A stretch of DNA of 64,000 nt from Paramecium sonneborni (taxonomy: Eukaryota; Ciliophora; Oligohymenophorea; Peniculida; Parameciidae): assembly GCA_905182985.1 (NCBI GenBank), contig CAJJDN010000019.1, forward strand, positions 221,404-285,403, read 5' to 3'. The translations under genes and the position numbers were made by a program. Each line of letters opens with the position of its first letter. The first letter of the stretch is position 1. Positions 39,225-52,066 of the stretch are shown here, one piece after another. The notes beneath the pieces were generated by a model. The model was not told the origin of the DNA. It made no database searches and saw only the letters and a list, made by a program, of their open reading frames with translations.

Positions 39225-41297
39225 ATGAACAAGCAATATTGGTAGAGATTCTTTAAAAAGATAAAGAAAGAGGGTTAATAGAATGAATATTTTGAGTGGT
39301 ATGGCAATTATGATAGCTATAATCATTTGTTTAAAAAATATATCAAAGTTGAAGATAGTGTTTTTCATGCAGGTTGTGGTAAATCTCTCTTATCAGAATA
39401 ACTTTATGATAATGGCATATGTAAAAATATCATTAATGTTGATTATGAAAAAATTGTAATTATTTATTATTAAGCTTTTTTAGTCACTAGATTAAATGAG
39501 AAAGAGATCTGAAAATAAGAGACCTGAAATGTAGTTTTAATGCATGTCTTTAACTGAAGAAATAAATATTTAATCAGAATAATTTGATATTATTCTTGAT
39601 AAAGGAACTCTTGATGCTATTTTTCCAGATGAAGAAACTCCATAAGTAAATACTTATTTGGCTAATATGTTAAGAATATTGAAGAAAAATGGAAAGTTTA
39701 TTATTATTTCACTTTTACAGGATCATATTCTTAAAACACTTTTGTAACTGCAGTATAATATTGAAATTTATGAATGTATTATTGAAAAAAGCAAACTTTA
39801 TCCATTTTTTATTGTCATTGATAAAAACGAGTAAAAATCTATTTAATTCCATTAATTATAAAAGGAAGCTCAGACTTTAACCATTAAATAAGCATAAGAA
39901 ATTATTAAAAAAATATAATTACAAAATCATTTTGTTACTTCAATTCATAAATTAAGATAAAGTCAAAGTTTCACCTTAGATATTTGGGATAATAACAATA
40001 AATAAACTCCAAGATACAAATTAGATATCTATGACAATGATGATAGTAAAATATTATTATAGAAAACTTGTGGATGTTTTATTGTTCCTTAAGGAAGAGA
40101 ACAATCTTTTTTATTTGGAACTGAATAAGGTCATAAAGAATTAATAAAATAAATGAAAATGTCAAGATGTGTAATAGCGCGTATGAATCCTGGTCATAAA
40201 TTCAATAACATGAAATAAGTCTAATAAGAATTATCTGAACCTATGTAATAATTAATACCAAAAGGGTGTACTAATATACCCTGTCCATTTTTAACTGATG
40301 GAGATGAAATTGGTGAAAAAAATATAATTTTTGAAGCTGATGATTGTTTAGTAGAGGAACTTAATATTGATGATGTTAAATATAGAAGACTAATAATAAA
40401 AAGTGCTTTAGATTTAATTTAGAGTGAAGCTAAAATTATCAATAATAAAGTCGATAATTCATATTTAGATTTTGAAGCTTATGTAGCCATAGTCGCAGGA
40501 TTAGCTTTTAATAAAGCAAAAGAAGTTCTTATTTTGGGAGGAGGTGTAGGATTATTGAGTAGATTTATAAATGAACATTTTGGAGTAAAGGTTACAAATA
40601 TTGAATTAAGTGAAGATATTGTAAATGTTGCTAAATAATTTTTTGATTTCAAAAACACAGATTCTGAAAATTTAGTATGTTGTGATGCACTTGATTATGT
40701 AGATTAAATTTTAGAATGTCATCAATATGATACTGTTATAATTGATATCAATGGTAATTTTATTATTTATATATTATAGCTTCTTAAGCTAATTAATTGT
40801 CACCACCTAAATAGTTTTTGTCATCTGATTTTTTAAATAAACTAAAAACATTGCTTACACCATAAGGAATTATTATAATTAATATATTGGATTCATAAAA
40901 AGAATTAGTTTAATTACCATGGGATTTGTATTATTCAAGGAAGTGTGAAAATGAAATTAATGAAATATTTTATTTAATAAATGCTTAAAAGGAAAAGAAG
41001 TAATTAGATGGAAAGGAAATCGATGTTATTGATAAAGGTCTCTTAGATGCTATCACCTAATAATTAAAGGAATCAAGAGTAAACTTTTCTAAAGGAAAAT
41101 GGGATAACTCTATGAATTTAGCTAATGAGATTGATAATATAAAACTAAAGCATCCTGTTTTTAAGACATAAGCATTTTAAACTTAAGATGCATTACTTAT
41201 TTAAGATGGAGAAGTTATTAATAATCGTAAAGATTTTTATTAAGAAGATTTAAAGAAGGTATAAAAGAAAAAGCATAATAGACGTAGAAAGAATTGA
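39225..41297 (+). CDS. METTL13-like methyltransferase (eEF1A lysine/N-terminus methylation)
   Basis: METTL13 methylates the alpha-amine and a lysine of eEF1A with two separate methyltransferase domains. The start MNKQYWQRFFKKIKKEGQQN leads into EYFEWYGNY, the METTL13 signature, then the SAM motif I HAGCGKSLLSEQL, acidic motif II INVDYEKI, and FDIILDKGTLDAIFPDEE. The C-terminal domain has ILGGGVGLLSRFI, VTNIELSEDIVNVAK and DTVIIDIN, a spermidine-synthase-like fold as in METTL13. Two introns (28 and 26 nt) give exactly 672 residues. The start 39225 is preferred over ATG 39212 because the latter is out of frame. Confidence 0.88.
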
Positions 41298-41387
41298 TTT
41301 TGCTTTATTTTTATTGTTTTTTAATATCAAATTTATAAGAAAGAGAATTTCTAGTAAAAATTTATTTAAATTAAAAAAAGATTCAAA

Positions 41388-42394
41388 ATGGAAGAGAATA
41401 CAATCGATTGGGATAAAGTAACAGCTATGGATAAGTATATATTTAATATAGTTGAAGTGAGACTCTTCTTCAATTTGCAAATGATCTTTATGAAGCTCTA
41501 CATCTCGAATAAGCAAAGTCTGCATATTAGCTTTACCTTAAAAGAAACCATAAAAATATAGAGGCTTTAGATTAATACACAGATTGCTTAGAATAGATGG
41601 GTCTTGTAGAAGAATTATAAGCAGCTCTAACTCCATATTTGAATTAATAAGAGTTAATCACGTATATCCACAAATTAAATTCCTAGTTAGTATGAACATT
41701 GTTACAAGTTATTATTTAAATATGCACAAACTTAATAAGGAAAGTAGGCTATTTAGATATATGAGTATGGAATTTAGTTGGCTTTATAAAGAAATGCTTC
41801 TATGAGAGATATTGGAGATGCTTATGCTGCGATTGCTGAAGTTTATTAAACAGATTTATTATAATTTAAAGAATCAGAATAAGCTTGCATTGATGCAATT
41901 AATAATGCTTTTAAATATGATTCTTTGAATTTAGATGCTTTTCTATAATTAGCAAATTTCCATCTTAATAAGGAAGATGAGGAAGCCGCTAAAAAAGATT
42001 TGAGAGTTATTTATGAAAAGCTAGAAATTGATATGGAAGATTATGATGAGGATTTTATCTTATAAGTTGGAAAGTTGCTTGTAGAAGTAGAGTTATTTGA
42101 TTAATCCATTAAAATATTGAGAATGCTTGTAGATAGAAATGCAGAAGATTCAGAAAGTTTGTATATGCTTGCATTTGCATTATGGAAGGCATAAAAATAT
42201 GAGGAAAGCTTAAAAATAGTTAATGGAATTCTTTAATTACCTGATGCAAAAGATGATTAAGTATTTAATTTTCTATATATTAGGAAATTTGGACAGCTAC
42301 TTTAGAGTTAAAAGACCAATTAGAAAAAGAAACATGGATGGATGTAGAAGATGAAGAATAAAATGAATTGCAGAAGTTGTAACAACTTGAATGA
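41388..42394 (+). CDS. TPR protein, ACL4-like assembly chaperone
   Basis: ACL4 proteins chaperone ribosomal protein L4. Introns of 23 nt (41435-41457, ending AAG), 25 nt and 23 nt give 311 residues. The protein begins in TPR-like helices (LLQFANDLYEALHLEQAKSA), then TQQGKQAIQIYEYGIQLALQ, RDIGDAYAAIAEVYQTDLL, SEQACIDAINNAFKYDSLNL and FLQLANFHLNKEDEEAAKKD. The IAEVYxTDL and SExACxxAINxAFxxDxxNxDA blocks fit ACL4-type proteins. The C-terminus is acidic (WMDVEDEEQNELQKLQQLE). The TPR call is firm; the ACL4 assignment is moderate. Confidence 0.8.
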
Positions 42395-42543
42395 TTTTCT
42401 TTTAATTTATTAATGTTTTATAGTAAAGTATATTGTAGTATAATACTTATTAATATTATTTAGATTTTTATATTTAAAATGAAAATTCAAATAAATATAA
42501 TTTTAGTAAATATCAGGAAAAAGTTATTATTAACTCAAAAAAG

Positions 42544-43395
42544 ATGGCAGCTGAAATTCTTGATAGTATACCTTTAGATTAAATCTATCAGATATCTTAT
42601 CTATTATAAAGAAAAAAACAAAGAGGTATGATCATAAATTAGATAAAATTATAACATAAATAGTAATAAGAAGTACACTAGGTAGGAATCAGGATTTAGA
42701 GTTAAAGCTAATGTATGAGTTTAGAACTACCTTCAAAGATTTATAAGATCGATATCGAATTCAATATATCACATATTATTTTATAGAATATTTTTTTAAT
42801 TTGAATTTTCAATATACTGAAATAGATTATTAGATGAAATCTGATGATTCGGTAAGTTCTTATAAAGTTATCTTATCAAACGATATTGGAAATTAGATGA
42901 AAAAAACATTTAAAGTTTAAATTGGAAAATATATTGATGTTTTATGATGAATAGAAATAATCAAATCATCCTTTAAATCGAATTCAATTACTTGATATAA
43001 TCTTCCAAAATTCACTCTATGAAACCTTGAAACAACTTTTATTGATGAATGTTTAGTTAACTCTTTTAGGTCATGTTTTTAGAGAAAATTATTAGCTACT
43101 TAAGTTGACATAAAACTAAATGATAATTTATATAATGAGATTTGCTTAAAAAATGCAATCCTTAGATTTTGTTGTCATTTTTGATAGTTAAACTAAAGTT
43201 AATTAAAAAGGATAGTAAGTAATATTTAGTGAAGATTATGAAAAATTGAAATTTAAAATTAATACAAAAAATGGATATAGATTTATTTAAATATTTTATT
43301 TTAGATCTTTTTAATTTATTAATGATATACATTTTTCAGAATATATTAATAACAATAATAATGGTGAGTCAGTTATTTATTCAATAATTAAATGA
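42544..43395 (+). CDS. Hypothetical protein, about 270 residues, apparent frameshift
   Basis: Exon 1 is 7 codons (MAAEILD), then a 26-nt intron ending CAG, then NILSIIKKKTKRYDHKLDKI. The protein is helical and basic with hydrophobic segments (YRIQYITYYFIEYFFNLNFQ). The frame breaks at an A7 run (42900-42906); A6 would give MKKHLKFKLENILMFYDEQK and continue to TGA 43393-43395. No family is recognised. The last 15 bp overlap the end of the Lon gene on the other strand. Confidence 0.5.
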
Positions 43396-46337
43396 ACCTT
43401 ATTCTTTAGATCCATTTTAATCTGTTTCGTAAACCCCATTTTTAATTTTATTAATTTTATAATTATTATTAGAAATCTATTGCTCAAATATCAATTCATA
43501 TATTTGTCTGTACTCTGTAACAAAATATAAATTCAGACCTTTGATAAGTTATTGAGGTAAATTTAATGCCTCACCTAAATTAGAATAAGGTAGGATAATG
43601 TCAACTATGTCTAATGTTTTTGCAGCAATTAACTTTTGTTACAATCCCCCTATAATATAATAAAATAGATACCTATTTTACAAACTTATCCATTTAATGA
43701 AATTTCTCCAGTCATTCCTAAATTACTAGGTACTACAAAATTCATGAGTAAACTTAATAGAGCTGTCGTAATAGCAATTCCTGCAGATGGTCCATCTTTA
43801 GGAGTAGCTCCTTCAGTAAAATGCATATGTATTGCAGATGTAGAGAATTTTTATTTTTATTCTTCATTCAAAAATTTATATGCATTAATTTTGGCTAATT
43901 TAAGTGATTCTTATAACACTAATTTGATATTTCCAGAGGCCAATATTTATCCTTTCTTATCTTATTCACTTAGATCAAAACAAGTTTCTACAGTTAAGAC
44001 ATGTCCAATCATTCCACCAACTGTTAAAATATTAATTTATCCTGGTGGAAATTTCTTAACGGATCTCTATTCTAATTGAATATCAAAAATAGGAGGACCT
44101 AAATATTAAGATAATAATTCTAAATTTTAATCTTTAGTCAAATCTAAATTTTAACTAGTAGGATCAAAAATAATTTAATTTTGATCATCAACCTTATCAC
44201 AAAGATTAGGATTAGTTGTTAATAAGTTTGTAGCATGTTTTCTAGCAATCTTTTCTAAACATCTTTTTAATTCTCTAACTCCACTTTCTTAATAACACCA
44301 AGCCTTAATAATTTTAATTAAAGCTTATTCATCATATTTAATCATTTAGGATTTTATACCATTTGATTCAATACTTTTATGCACTAAAAAATTAGTAGCA
44401 ATAGATAATTTCTCTTCTTATATATAAGCTTAAATATCAATAGTTTCTAATCTATTTTTTAATGGTTCTAACATTTAGAGTGTATCATTAGAAGTTAAAA
44501 TAAAAATAACATGTGAAAAGTCAACACTAATATCCATATAATGATCAGTAAAATTATGATTCTCTTCTGGATTCAATATTTCTAATAAAGTGTAATAGGG
44601 ATCAGCGCCCCCAGCTTGATGTTTGGATACTTTATCCAATTCATCTAAAATAAATACAGGATTCATTGTGTTTGATTTTATTAATTCTCTTATAAATACT
44701 CCAGGCATTGAATCTACATATGTACGCTTATGTCCTTTGAAGAATGTAGGATCTGCTACACCCGCACAAGAAATAAATCTCGACGTTCTTTTTAAGGCTT
44801 TAGCAATACTCTTGGCTATTGAAGTCTTTCCTGTTCCTGGGGGACCATTTAAAAGAAGAATAAATCCTTTTGCTTTTTAGCCTGCATTTTTCAATTTATT
44901 TACTGAAATCATTTCTATTATTCTCTCTTTGACTTTCTCTAGACCTTCAATTTCCTTATCTAATACATCTTTTGCAAATTGGATATCCCATTAAACAGGC
45001 TTATATATAAATAAATAATTTACTGTAAATTTTTAGAACGGAATGCTAAATACTTCATCCAAATAAGAATTAATCTTATGAAATTCAGAACTTTATTTAT
45101 CTAATAAACTAAATCTATCAATCTCTCGTTTAACTTTATCTTTAGAAGATTCATCATTTATTAATGATAATTTATCATAGTACTTTTTTACTAATGATGA
45201 TTACTTTAAATTAATTGTAGAAACAAGTACCTTATCACCACCATATTATTAAGTTCCACCCTATCCTCCTCCTTATGATTAAGATTATACAGCTTCTTTT
45301 AAATAATTCTATCTAATGTATTCTATTGCTAATTTTGCTAATGTTTATTGATGTAACTTCAAAAGTGATGAGTCAGCTTCTTTGAAATGCTTATTTACTA
45401 AATCAAGTACTCCTGACATATTTTCTAATTATTTTCTAAGAATAAATAATCTATCAATATAAGTTTAACTTTCCAACAATTATTACACAAAATTTGATGT
45501 ATTCATTTTCAAATTATTAGACTATAATTTAGATAGACCTGAAGCAATTTAGAATACTAATTCATCGACTTAATTTGGAGTAAGTTTTTCACTTGAATCC
45601 AATAAGGAATACTTAACTTCTGAAAATACTTCAACTCTATCATATTAAGCTAATTTTCTTATTTATTGTACAAGAGAACTCACCATACGAATTTCATGTT
45701 ATATATCAATTATTTATTCTGCTTATGTTAATGGACGATCTTTATAAGGGATTCCTTGTGCAAAAATACCATCAGGAGTCATTTCTATTTTAGTAATTTT
45801 AAATCGATAATTTTTCTAAATATTTGATTCTCATACTTGTCTTGATATTATGTCTAAATTAAATGTATTGCTCATTGGATCATTTATCAAAATGTTACCA
45901 TTTGCATCTCTTTATTCTAAGAGCTTTAATTCGGCATTTAAATTCTTTTCAACAGATTTATTTAAAGCTATGCCTATTGTAAAAATCTCTCCATTATCAG
46001 GTGATATAATAGAATACAAGAGAGGTTTAGTAATTTTTTTTAAATTCCCTATTTTGATCTGACAATTCATAGAATTGTTTGGAAAAATAGGTTGAATCGA
46101 ACTAAAAAGACAAAAATCAGTTGGCTCTATTTTAGAATCAATTTCATTCAAATCTGCTTTATAATTCTACAATGGAATAGTTTTGATTTTATTATTTTAG
46201 AAATGATTTGAATCTAAATAATTAGTCCATATAATACTTGCACTATACTTAAATAACGACTTCTATCCTAATGTAGGTAAAACTCTTGTAAACCAAAGCT
46301 AAGGACGCTTAAATAAGATTTTGCTTAGACTTCTCAT
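43381..46337 (-). CDS. Lon protease, ATP-dependent, mitochondrial
   Basis: Lon degrades damaged matrix proteins. The 974-residue product starts [20 protein letters not shown], an Arg-rich amphipathic segment fitting a mitochondrial presequence. The N-terminal substrate domain is followed by the AAA+ module with Walker [19 protein letters not shown], then [20 protein letters not shown], Walker [13 protein letters not shown], and sensor 1 FILTSND. The protease domain has [20 protein letters not shown] (catalytic Ser) and GLQQKLIAAK (catalytic Lys block). A 32-nt intron interrupts the latter region (about 43643-43674). It is convergent with, and overlaps by 15 bp, the preceding plus-strand gene. 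Confidence 0.93.
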
Positions 46338-46520
46338 TATGTATTATTTTTAATTAAGAGTTGAGTTTATATAAACTTAATATAAAAATTACATTCCAGT
46401 TATTTCTAATTTCTCAAATAAGTGAAACATAGCTGTTTTAAAAGATTTAATGTATATAATTAGGAAAGCCAATAAATATTCATAATAAATTTGTTTGATT
46501 TTTAATTCATAATTAAAATT

Positions 46521-48028
46521 ATGCTTAGAAACAACGGCTCTGTTGCCAATATATAGTAAACGTAATCTACTACATCGTTGCTATAAGCATTGGTCAACTC
46601 AAGACCTAAATCGTCTTAAAAACGAATCCCGTCTGCTAAAAATACAATAGTACAATAAAAAAATATCCAACGATGTGATCCTAAATTAGTATTACCAGAA
46701 CCTCCTAAATCAACTCGTACTCTTGACAGTGATAAAAAATAATAACCATAACAATAAAAGAAACTTACATTAATTCAGAGAACAATGATAAATAAACCCT
46801 AAGAACGTTAACGAATCAATAGTTCAGGATAAAAAGAAGTACCTAAAGAAAAAGATGAGTCATAATAAACTATTCCTGACATTGAAATTTCTAAATAAGT
46901 AACTGTATTTGCACTTTCAGAATAAGATTAAAATACTTCTGAACCAAAACATAATACTCCATTACTAACCACTCAAACATCTGTTCCTTTATCAAAATAT
47001 GTTATGCGTCTCTCTAAGGGTGCTAATATCATTCCTAAAAAATAGTAGGATCGAAAAAGAATGAATAGTCCAGTCAGAAGAGCTACTAAAGAAAATATTT
47101 ATTCACCTGTCCCTACTATGAATAAGGAAACCAAAATTAAAATGAGAAGTGTCTCTCCAGATAGAAGATTAATGCCTAAATAAAGCTTAGGACCTTCATC
47201 TCCTTATAATGATTTCGAATACTACATGAGTTTCTTAAGATACTTTCATAACAAATAATCTAAAAATGAAATCAAATAATTATTTAACCAAAAAAATAAC
47301 TAATACTTTTTAGACATTTACCAAGATCATTTTTAATAAAGCTATCACGCCCTTCAATATTGCAAAGATATTGTTAAACCATCATCAAACACTATTGCTA
47401 ATAAGATTGTCAACCTACCTGATAATAAATGTAATTTTCTAAAATTTATTTAGTTAAAAAAACCATTATTTTTGATTTAGATGAAACCTTGATTCATTGT
47501 TAAGAATCTAATGATGATCCATCAGATACTGTGCTAACCATTAAATTTCCTACTGGAGAAACAGTTCAAGCAGGAATTAACCTTAGACCCTATTGCAGAG
47601 AAATGTTGGCCATACTGAGTCAAAAGTATGAAATCATAGTATTTACTGCTTCACATGAATGCTATGCCTAAAAAGTTATTAATTATATAGATCCAGAGAA
47701 AAAATGGGTTCATCATCGATTTTTTAGAGAAAGTTGTGTTGTCGTAGATGATGGCCTTCATGTTAAAGATTTGAGAGTAATAGGCAATCGAAATATCAAA
47801 GATCTAGTTTTGGTAGACAATGCTTCTTACTCATTTTGTTTTTAAATAGAAAATGGTATTCCAATCATTCCTTTTTATGATAATGGTTCTGATAGAGAAT
47901 TATAATATCTAACCTCTTACTTGCTTGAATTGATGTAGGAATAAGATATTCCTGCTAAGAATTTATAGAAATTTAAAACCAATTTATATTAGGAATCAAC
48001 TATTGAACATCTATTAAATACTATTTGA
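46521..48028 (+). CDS. CTD small-phosphatase-like (FCP1/SCP/Dullard) protein
   Basis: HAD-family phosphatases that act on phospho-Ser. The C-terminal 190 residues carry KKTIIFDLDETLIHC (the D-x-D-E-T nucleophile motif), INLRPYCREMLAILSQKYEI, VFTASHECYAQKVINYIDPE and KDLVLVDNASYSFCFQIENG, with IPIIPFYD. A 23-nt intron (47431-47453) sits directly before the catalytic motif. The first 300 residues are basic and Ser/Pro/Gln-rich, probably disordered. Exact frame closure gives 494 residues. A regulatory or localisation role for the N-terminus is inferred. Confidence 0.92.
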
Positions 48029-48072
48029 TCTATATTATATCAACATTATATAAATTAATGATTAAATTTTAT

Positions 48073-48478
48073 ATGAGTACTATATCAAAGCTAAGAGCCA
48101 AAAGAAATCTAATAACGATTGTATTTTTATTCTAATTTTAGAGTGATAAAGCAGCAGAAAGAATCACAGAACTTATGAAATAATAGAATAATCCTGATCT
48201 TGATGCAGTCAAAATAGGTGTGAGGAAACGAGGTTGTAATGGATTATCTTATACAATGAACTATTGTTCTGGCCCAGATAAATTAGATGAAGTAATCGAA
48301 TCTAAAGGTCTTTTTTTCTAAAACCCTAGGTGTCAAAGTTATTGTTGATTCCAAAGCAGTCATGGTCTTGGTTGGAACTGAAATGGATTATGTTGAAGAT
48401 GACATTAAAAGTGAGTTCGTTTTTAAGAATCCAAATTAAAAAGGCCAATGTGGTTGTGGAGAGAGTTTTCATATTTGA
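48073..48478 (+). CDS. IscA/ISCA-type iron-sulfur assembly protein
   Basis: A-type carriers supply Fe-S clusters, usually in mitochondria. The 120-residue protein has all three conserved cysteines: RKRGCNGLSYTMNY and the C-terminal GQCGCGESF, plus VDSKAVMVLVGTEMDYVEDD. Introns of 21 nt and 22 nt (the second starts GTC) give exact frame closure. The short basic N-terminus (MSTISKLRAKRNL) could be a mitochondrial presequence. ISCA1 is the closest match by the G-C-x-G-L-S-Y motif. Confidence 0.93.
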
Positions 48479-48512
48479 CACTAATAATATATAAAATATT
48501 TATAATATCATA

Positions 48513-49283
48513 ATGAAATAAATATTAACATATACTATCATATTTAAGAAGCTTCAATTGACATTAAACGCAGAAATAGCATTCAACGTTGAAATTAAAA
48601 GTCTAGATAAAAATCTGTCCTTACTTAATTACATGAAGATTAATCACTAATACGAATAATATATGGAAGTGAAGTGCACTGTTAAAAAAGTTAATCTCAA
48701 ATACGAAGAAAAAATTGTAAGTTTGAAGCACTTATTGTATATAAGAGAAAACTTAATATAGTTTTAAGTGATGGAAAGACAAAAAAGATTGCCGGTTTTG
48801 CATTATTCGACATGTCTGTTGCTCTCAATCTAAATATGAGATAAAAGGAATATTCTATCAATCTAATTTAATGTCCTGACACTAAAGCTTTTATTGAATT
48901 TACTTTGCTGATCAATTCATTAGATTTTTTGTACAATAATAACGATATAGATGTACTCAATCAACTATAACAAAAAGTCTATGACATCAAGAGCCTTGAG
49001 CCAAAATGAAAGCGAAGAATTAAGAAAACTTAAACAAGAAAATGTTTAACTAGAAAACGAATTAAATAAAGTAAAATAAGATTTATAGATTGTTGAAGCT
49101 TAATATTAATTTTTAGGTCGCTAATACAAATAGTTATAATTATAATTAGAAGATAAAACGACTGAAAATAGTGATTTGTAATATTAAGTTTAATAATTAT
49201 GCAATTTGAATTCAGTTTGTATTGAGAAAATCAAATAATTCGAAAAACTGCTTTCCAATTAAGAATAATAAAAACAAAAGTGA
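48513..49283 (+). CDS. NT-C2-like plus coiled-coil protein, apparent frameshifts
   Basis: The N-terminal part has beta-rich blocks typical of NT-C2 (EEIG1/EHBP1) domains: FKKLQLTLNAEIAFNVEIKS, YMEVKCTVKKV, KFEALIVYKRKL and LSDGKTKKIAGFALFDMSVA, ending FIEFTLLINSL. A coiled coil follows (ESEELRKLKQENVQLENELN). Two single-base changes are needed: one A more at 48709-48714 and one A fewer at 48972-48976. An alternative for the first is a 29-nt intron ending AAG at about 48718-48746. The C-terminal coil could instead be a separate gene starting at the ATG near 48982. Confidence 0.6.
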
Positions 49284-49586
49284 ATTTTTGCTATTTAATT
49301 TAATTCTTAATATTTTATTTCTTAAGAAATTACTATGAAAGGAAAATATTTCACAACACTTTATTTTCATTGTTTCAGAGAGGCGTGATGAGGCTTAAAA
49401 AAATATTTTTCAAACATCTTCTGCCTAAATTCTTAAGAAAAGATTATTTCTTTTTTAATTTGATTAAAAATTTTAAAAAAGTTTATATATCCTGCTGTTT
49501 AGAAATAACTTTAATTAAAATATTTATAAATTAGATTCTCATGAATTGGATAAACTTAAATAAGAAAAAAATTTGATTTTTATAAA
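49284..49586 (+). other. Intergenic region, no gene seen
   Basis: 303 bp, AT-rich, between convergent genes. A box-C-like GTGATGA occurs near 49385, but no matching box D (CTGA) was found within about 120 bp, so no snoRNA is called. Confidence 0.5.
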
Positions 49587-50314
49587 TCAATCTTTAAAGG
49601 AAATTCCTCTTCTTTCAATTAAAAATTGACGAAAACTAATAAAAGGTCCATGAGGTGCATTAATTTCAATTTCTCTATTAAATTTTTCATATAAATTTTA
49701 AAATCTAGTAGGATCATAGATTGTTCCAATTTAATCTTTAGGAAGTCTTCTTTTCACTTCATTCCAATCAATAGGTTTATTTCTAATAGGTCTACTGCTA
49801 ACTAACTTTTAAATATTGACACGTTTTTCTTAATGAGATGTATAAAGACTTTTGAAGATTTCATTTACTTATTATTTCTATTTTTCATATTCGCTAAGAT
49901 TTTTTTATTAAGGTTAGACTTAATTATTCATTTATTAGGCTTAATTCACAACCTTAATTCCACATTTATTATGAATAGTTGTTAGATCCTCTTCATATTC
50001 AAATTATAATTTCTTTTTTACAAGAGCAACAGAAACTGATCTAAATTTAGGTTCGGATCTATTATTTTGCTATATCCTTGCTTGCTCCACTATTCAAAAT
50101 ATTATTATCTATAATACATTATTCTATCACTATTTCGTAATATAGTGTCTTCTTCTTTTTCTTCCTCTCTTTAAGAATTAAGCTTAGTTTTTTCAAATAA
50201 ATCATCAATAGACTTAGTTCTAAAATCTTTTTTCAATCTAATTCTTGGTAATTAGATAATCTTTGCTGATTTTCTTGTGTAATGTTATTTCCATTTAGAA
50301 TTTAGATAACTCAT
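49587..50314 (-). CDS. Hypothetical basic protein, about 228-232 residues
   Basis: ATG 50312-50314 (MSYLNSKWKQHYTRKSAKII) to TGA 49587-49589. Most is Lys/Gln-rich, with an ordered C-terminal block (NKPIDWNEVKRRLPKDQIGT, then FNREIEINAPHGPFISFRQF). Joining the exons needs either a 41-nt intron starting GTG or a 28-nt GTA...TAG intron plus a 1-base shift in an A/G run. No family is recognised. Confidence 0.55.
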
Positions 50315-50472
50315 AAAATTTTATTTAATAAATACTTATTTTATAGAACATATATTTAGAAGTAATTAAATAAGTTTTATTAACATTCAAGCACAAAGGT
50401 AATATAAATTGTCTGAATAATAGAGAGAAAACTCTTTTAAAATAAAATAATTAAATTTTTTTCAGATTATAC

Positions 50473-51180
50473 TCATAAAAGATTTTGGAGCCAAAAACAA
50501 CTAAAAAATTAAGATATTCTCTTATATTCAGAAATTAGAAGATTTGCTCGAGAGAAAGAGGGAAATAAGATAAAAATAATTATAAGTTTATAGGAATAGG
50601 ATAATTACCAAAAGAGAAAATAAAATTTTTTGAACTAACAAGGTACAAAATTACTATAATATGTTCTTATTAAAAAATTTCTTTTTAAATTAGAAAAATT
50701 AAAATCCTATAAAATTGATACACAAAATAAGAGTATTTATTAAAGCCCTTCACTTATTAAAGTTTTACATTTATTTCTATAAATTAATAATTAACTACTC
50801 ATTAAGCCATTATTTTTGACTCTTTAGACCAAGAAAACTTTTGAAAAACTACTATTTCTTATAATTTGAAGAAAACTTCTTATAATAAATAATAAATGCT
50901 TAATGTGATAAACTACTCTTTCATTAAATGAGCATTAGTTAGTAAGGATAGGATTAATGATGTTGATAGAAAAACTACTTGGTATCTTTTAAATTTTAAA
51001 ATTAATTTAGCTTTCCTTCCAACTGAAATAAATCCTTCTCTTATCAACTAGTAAGTGTGGATTGAACAATAAATCTCTATCAATCAAAAAGAAAAAGAAA
51101 ATAAGGAACGAGTAAAATTAAATGGCAACAAAAGAGCCTTTTTATTTCATGTAAAGTTCATTTTAAATTTTCTTATGTGA
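50473..51180 (+). pseudogene. Possible degenerate gene with in-frame TGA codons
   Basis: One plus-strand frame reads as protein-like sequence across the stretch (for example ALVSKDRINDVDRKTTWYLL and EINPSLINQQVWIEQQISIN) but holds TGA at 50716, 50842 and 50929 before a last TGA at 51178, and no good ATG start. The minus strand is also open for over 200 codons, but that product is Phe/Leu-rich like typical antisense. It may be a decayed gene, a gene with unrecognised introns, or chance. Confidence 0.25.
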
Positions 51181-51443
51181 TTTAGTTATAAGTTAAGAGA
51201 ATCAAAAAAATATTATATAAAATAAAGAAGAATTAATTAAATCAAATTTTAAAACCAAGATATTCTGATAAACCTGTTGGTCGAAGTTTTGGGAGGGAAT
51301 TTTAATTTTATTTTTTCATAAACTAATCACTATTATCTTTAAATAATTATTTAAAATAATTAAGATTTTCTTCCTATCTTTATTACATAACTATCATTTT
51401 ATCTAACTTTTAAATAAGACAATTTCTATCCTAATTATAAAAT

Positions 51444-51916
51444 TCATATTACTTTCATTTTATTTGAATCTTACTAATATTATTATATATTTGTAAATAG
51501 CATTTTATTTTATATTTCTAATTATTCAGATTTATTTTAAAGTTTGATTATTTGATAAGAAAGTTTGTCTAATTGATTTTCTAATTGTTTTTCTTTTAAA
51601 AAAGCACTTGCATTTAAAATAAAATCATTTACTCCTACTTTTCTAGGAGTTAATGAATTGTTATCAGTTCTATTCCTTTTTGTCCAAATTTAACTAATGT
51701 GACTGACATGATTTGATTTTTTCTAAGTGCTATTAATTTCTTCATTTGATTTCCTTAAACTTAAATCCTAAGGTTAAACTTCTCTTTTCAAATTAAAAAT
51801 ATTTAAACTTTATTATACTATTTCTCTATGACTTTGAGAGCCTCCACCAATTGATCGGGAAATTTGTTTGACTTTTTTAGCTCCATTAATTTTTTCATGT
51901 TTTTCGTAATATCCAT
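51444..51916 (-). CDS. Hypothetical protein, 145 residues
   Basis: ATG 51914-51916 (MDITKNMKKLMELKKSNKFP) with a 35-nt intron ending AAAAG, closing the frame at TGA 51444-51446. It has a helical N-terminus, a Ser/Asn-rich basic middle (RKSNEEINSTQKKSNHVSHI), then a coiled-coil-like end (KEKQLENQLDKLSYQIIKLQ). No family is recognised. Confidence 0.5.
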
Positions 51917-52066
51917 TTTATTATTTATTTTCTAGCTTCGATTGAGTTAATTTTTACAATAATTCTTATGATAAGGTATTTGCCTATCGAAATTTTCTTG
52001 GTGTCTTTATATGATAAGAATTGCTTTTTTACATTATGTTGAATTATTTATTATTTAATATAACAA

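Noticed and set aside
42622..42638. A 17-nt intron in the hypothetical gene at 42544
   Set aside because: A 26-nt intron upstream (ending CAG) restores the frame better and has a normal length.
49380..49500. Box C/D snoRNA candidate
   Set aside because: GTGATGA resembles box C, but no box D (CTGA) or terminal stem was found downstream.
50475..51148. Minus-strand frame of about 220 codons
   Set aside because: Open but Phe/Leu/Ile-rich with no domain, as expected for the antisense of Lys/Asn-rich sequence; long chance frames are common when only TGA stops.
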